Source: Bacteroidales bacterium (GTDB lineage: Bacteria > Bacteroidota > Bacteroidia > Bacteroidales > ML635J-15). From it: 10,163 nucleotides of DNA. Position numbers and translations under genes: made by a program. A model generated the notes under the pieces. It saw nothing but the letters and a program-made list of their open reading frames with translations. It was not told the origin of the DNA and made no database searches. Of this stretch, positions 9,601-10,163 are shown in pieces. The first letter of the stretch is position 1, and each line of letters opens with the position of its first letter. The stretch is from the NCBI GenBank assembly GCA_028701945.1, contig JAQVPT010000113.1:1-10163 (forward strand), given 5' to 3'.

Positions 9601-10163
9601 CATTAAAAACATTCCCAACATACTCCTCATACTCTTCGGAACCAAAGGCATATTGAAAAGATATTGTATTGCCGGCAGGGATAAAATCAAATTCTAATAT
9701 AGCTGCATCAAAAGTTGCACGATTAATTATTGAACTTAACAGGTCATCACCTGGAGTTTGTAAGTTAGTACAAGTTGCAGGTGAATGATTCGGCCCTTTA
9801 GCTTTTAAAACGCTTCCAGAAGATAATATTAAACCGGAATCAAAATCTAATCCTGGTGTTCCACTTGAAAAGAATCCGAGACTTTCAGCATGGCCAGTAT
9901 AATTTATATTTGATGCTTCGACACAACCTGATATTAAAACATTTTGCACCAATTCTTCGGGGCTTCCTGTTGCAATACTAATAGCCGTTGTTCTGTATGT
10001 TTTAGTACTATTCTCATCAATACAGATTTTTAATATTCCTTCATTCTCAATTTCGTTTATCCAAATACGTCCAAATACGATATTACTATTTATTTCTGTG
10101 CCAGATATGCTAAATTGCAAAATACTATCTATTGTTTGCACACAACTTATTAATTCTTTAATT
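3668..10163 (-). CDS. Giant modular T9SS-secreted surface protein (adhesin-like, SprB-type repeats), 5' end missing
   Basis: The frame is open from the right window edge to a TAA at 3668-3670. Residues are numbered from a GTG at 10139-10141, which is probably not the true start: the frame continues upstream for at least seven sense codons (IKELISC) and no signal peptide is visible, although T9SS cargo needs one. Visible order: about 60 unassigned residues; choice-of-anchor L domain (60-280); Calx-beta-like domain (about 290-395); four Ig/PKD-like modules (396-706); ten modules with a GG-W-S-G core (707-1458); eight SprB-type modules (1459-2067); a gliding-motility-type C-terminal sorting domain (about 2070-2157). 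By family knowledge such proteins cross the outer membrane through T9SS and stay on the surface or are released; roles include adhesion, gliding and matrix building. No catalytic domain was recognised, so a structural or binding role is inferred. Cysteines recur in pairs in every module, suggesting disulfides. The gene ends at its own terminator and is probably transcribed apart from the downstream sensor genes. The exact binding target is unknown. Confidence 0.92.
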   Translation of the reverse strand, partial: IKELISCVQTIDSILQFSISGTEINSNIVFGRIWINEIENEGILKICIDENSTKTYRTTAISIATGSPEELVQNVLISGCVEASNINYTGHAESLGFFSSGTPGLDFDSGLILSSGSVLKAKGPNHSPATCTNLQTPGDDLLSSIINRATFDAAILEFDFIPAGNTISFQYAFGSEEYEEYVGNVFNDIFAFHISGGPENYNNKNIALIPETNIPVSINNVNQSQNTDYYYNNDNGAYLQYDGMTTTLTAFAEVSPCQTYHIRLSIADAADPIFDSGVFLKAGSFSSGTMPLVKNYTADWVIANSTYEACSNQLVFARSDNNNIAQALQFEIEISGTAQVGIDYSELPTSIVIPAGQEFISFPYLVYDDGIIEGTETVIIKIYTNCGCGTEFIEKTIYINDPIKITGNLSSSEPVCENDTVHYTLAIEELPDDYNIIWSTGQTDTTEIDIIASESGNISATVFYPCNAKIFSSYLEVKPAPVANVFTSSPGCSGDDISFSAENGVSYLWKGPEGFYVTESSFTLENAQPNQSGIYRVTVTGDNGCQYIETLNILINDYPVIQLSESYVLCERDHLIVNPGTFYQYDWLGPQNWMSQNATIDITNITMSYSGTYYLTVADEVGCESYAQTQVLINPAPVAEVSYEPFICYGNNSNLIGSGDGNPQWLTPNELLNNETTVNIINADIEDSGIYVFSLENEFNCKDSIQIEINVVVPDAEILTEGAFCTNTGILNLESAYPFGTWNAPALIDTIAGIIDLTNLESGVYYISYSIDFDGCSDSQTSQIVIQAASPVVITEINQICSNVGRITLEANPIGGIWSGDIVSNQNRGTINPLLTTEAQTVVTYVYIDGVCINSDSILIEINQIPTADINEISSICISDNPILLTANLSGGLWSGNGIINNLTGKFNPSIAGVGTHTIYYQFTNQTCTSIDSIEISVDTIISAQIGNDLSFCNNAEDEILSALNTGGVWSGQGITSPAGNFSPSEAGISSNYIYYEITNGACSAKDSILISVQNAISADFILPNQVCLYDDNLEIIPENVGGIWYGEGITDSLISVFNPLIAGVGIHEIQYQTNSNACLNTQIHTIEVLDAPNPNFTCDAVLCSGDYDIQLTPVTNGGNWCGNGIINTETGIFNPSFGNLGANYVTHTVSNFNCTSASTKALWVIDGTEEVINNTPDSTCINIAELRLEAYPNAGFWTGTGVINDTTFSPQIARSGVHNLIYHLGTGSCEIIVSHDIFVDEISEPILLINNEFCNNSDAIDLITDVPNGVWSGENVINNQFYPQIADVGVNIVNYQYRSGACTSNSQFELINHASTPLSITLLDSFYCQNEARVYPVFSPEGGVISGIQVSDDNSFLPSELQIGQNTVTYTYTGLNGCVSEISKTFEILEIPNIIISGIDSIYCQNSSDVAFHTYPYGGTFDGLEVFGNWFSPSLTATGEHILTYLYTAPNGCSASYSQNVTITNSPEIFFEIVQTPICYNDSSAIVRVLSENNDIETVLWSDYNNTTTETLTGIPSGWYYVTVTSTNNCLINDSVFIPQNEPLVINISGTNNLPCSNSSTGIINLNVSGGLIPYEYIWEDNGSINAPDRDNLAAGIYNVTVIDSNSCSIVISHTIEEANSLIYETIVHNHNFCFGDNKGIVEIDYDDDYEIQWSDNNYSTLRDELYAGWYYFTITNAQNCQIVDSVEIYQTASMEIGFVIDSVVCGENLGNITASHNGGVAPYSYNWSNGADSSAIYDLTMGEYTLSVTDANNCMESQNIFLSATNNITAEIEILQPIMCFDDETGIITAQTPDGFSPVSFLWNTYQTNSTLNDLAAGQYNVTITDSYGCIGTAQTDLTEPDGIQIDKTITNLVCSGGNNGSVALNVSGGTGNLVCEWSNQTIGFTNNNLNAGIYNYSITDENACEEIGSVTILEPENKLEYDLLVKAPLCFGENTGSLVLDAIGGTPPYNYTWHINEYQINTKHIDNLYAGNYSYDITDANNCSVSNIVVLSNPSNIEVNYTSIEASCKGKNDGEIVILPLGGTAPYRYVYDNNTYYDNEFKNMAPGNYVFTIMDNNNCKSTSLNAIINESDIDCLEIPNAFTPNGDGINDTWEIKNIDMFPNASVQVFNRWGQVIFETRSNEQLWDGTSSMGDCPTGTYVYIIELFNRAESYSGYISLVR
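3671..3934 (-). other. Type-B T9SS C-terminal sorting domain (gliding motility-associated / CHU_C family)
   Basis: Residues 2070-2157 of the giant protein carry the family's hallmark order: IPNAFTPNGDGINDTW (2074-2089), VQVFNRWGQVIFE (2102-2114), LWDG (2121-2124), CPTGTYVYII (2131-2140) and a short end, GYISLVR. This is the domain recognised by the type IX secretion machinery. In the type-B class it is linked to SprF-like partners rather than to the type-A route; that link is family knowledge and no SprF-like gene is in this window. It tells us the protein is exported across the outer membrane. Confidence 0.92.
3941..5767 (-). repeat. Array of eight SprB-type repeats within the giant protein
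   Basis: Residues 1459-2067 form eight modules of 71-78 residues. Each opens with a cysteine followed by an N/D/G-rich turn (for example LCFGENTGS) and closes with an AG-Y-TITDANNC-like motif. First cysteines fall at 1473, 1550, 1628, 1700, 1775, 1850, 1926 and 2004; closing cysteines come 47-53 residues later. Several modules contain the GGTPPY-Y-W core typical of SprB repeats, known from the Flavobacterium gliding adhesin SprB. The copies are well diverged from each other, so this is an old array and not a recent expansion. Confidence 0.85.
5768..8023 (-). repeat. Array of ten GG-W-S-G beta-sandwich-like modules within the giant protein
   Basis: Residues 707-1458 form ten modules of about 74-77 residues. 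A typical one reads: cysteine, hydrophobic strand, GGxWSGxGI, a short turn, F-x-P, an A/G-rich turn (for example AGVGTH), an alternating strand with Y-x-Y, closing cysteine, then SIxIxV. First cysteines fall at 718, 794, 870, 946, 1021, 1097, 1174, 1248, 1322 and 1398. The core motif is clearest in modules 2-8 and lost or altered in modules 1, 9 and 10. Such modules are common in large Bacteroidota surface proteins, usually annotated as Ig-like or left unnamed. A ligand-binding role is not shown. Confidence 0.8.
8024..9274 (-). other. Calx-beta-like domain followed by four Ig/PKD-like modules in the giant protein
   Basis: Residues 290-395 contain the order SGTAQVGIDYSELP (328-341), IVIPAGQEFISFP (344-356) and DDGIIEGTETVIIKI (361-375), which matches the Calx-beta fold, often calcium-binding. 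Residues 396-706 hold four modules with SGxY motifs (SGIYRVTV at 525-532, SGTYYLTV at 603-610, SGIYVFSL at 681-688) and tryptophans in a WxGP or WLTP setting, resembling Ig-like or PKD-like adhesion modules. Paired cysteines lie at 409/459, 485/538, 563/616 and 641/694, continuing in register with the repeat arrays that follow. Confidence 0.7.
9302..9964 (-). other. Choice-of-anchor L domain in the giant protein
   Basis: Residues 60-280 show the characteristic order: SPEELVQNVLISGCV (60-74), GLDFDSGLILSSGS (97-110), a GDDLLS turn (131-136), ILEFDFIPAGNTISFQYAFG (148-167) with SEEYEEYV after it, NDIFAFHISGG (180-190), ALIPET (200-205), and a closing HIRLSIADAADPIFDSGVFLKAG (254-276). This domain is found near the N-terminus of many secreted Bacteroidota and other surface proteins whose C-terminal anchoring or sorting signals differ. 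Its molecular role is not established. Confidence 0.85.

Overview
The window looks like a low-GC genome of the phylum Bacteroidota (Flavobacteriia/Bacteroidia type). The DNA is AT-rich. The largest gene ends in the 'gliding motility-associated' C-terminal sorting domain used by the type IX secretion system (T9SS), and that system is confined to this phylum. The same gene carries SprB-type repeats. The only promoter candidate seen has the Bacteroidota -7 pattern TAnnTTTG.

All genes lie on the minus strand, so transcription runs from right to left. From the right edge to 3668 there is one giant gene, cut off at its 5' end, encoding more than 2,160 residues of a cell-surface or secreted modular protein. 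Its visible order is a choice-of-anchor L domain, a Calx-beta-like domain, four Ig/PKD-like modules, ten 'GG-W-S-G' modules, eight SprB-type modules and a type-B T9SS sorting domain. From residue 409 to the sorting domain it forms one regular chain of 22 modules at a pitch of about 76 residues, each with a pair of cysteines about 50 residues apart.

A 146-bp intergenic gap (3522-3667) holds a strong Rho-independent terminator for the giant gene and, just beyond it, a plausible promoter for the next gene. That gene (594-3521) is a complete 975-residue membrane-bound hybrid sensor histidine kinase: two transmembrane helices, about three PAS domains, HisKA, HATPase_c, receiver and a helical tail. 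Its last 14 bases overlap the start of a second membrane-bound PAS sensor (1-607), which has a clear Shine-Dalgarno sequence and runs off the left edge. The kinase and the second sensor are therefore probably one translationally coupled signalling operon, while the giant adhesin-like gene is probably a separate transcription unit. A regulatory link between the sensors and the surface protein is possible but is suggested only by position.

No RNA gene, insertion sequence, CRISPR array or prophage feature was seen. Nothing here shows a wholly new system. The most distinctive item is the modular architecture of the giant protein.
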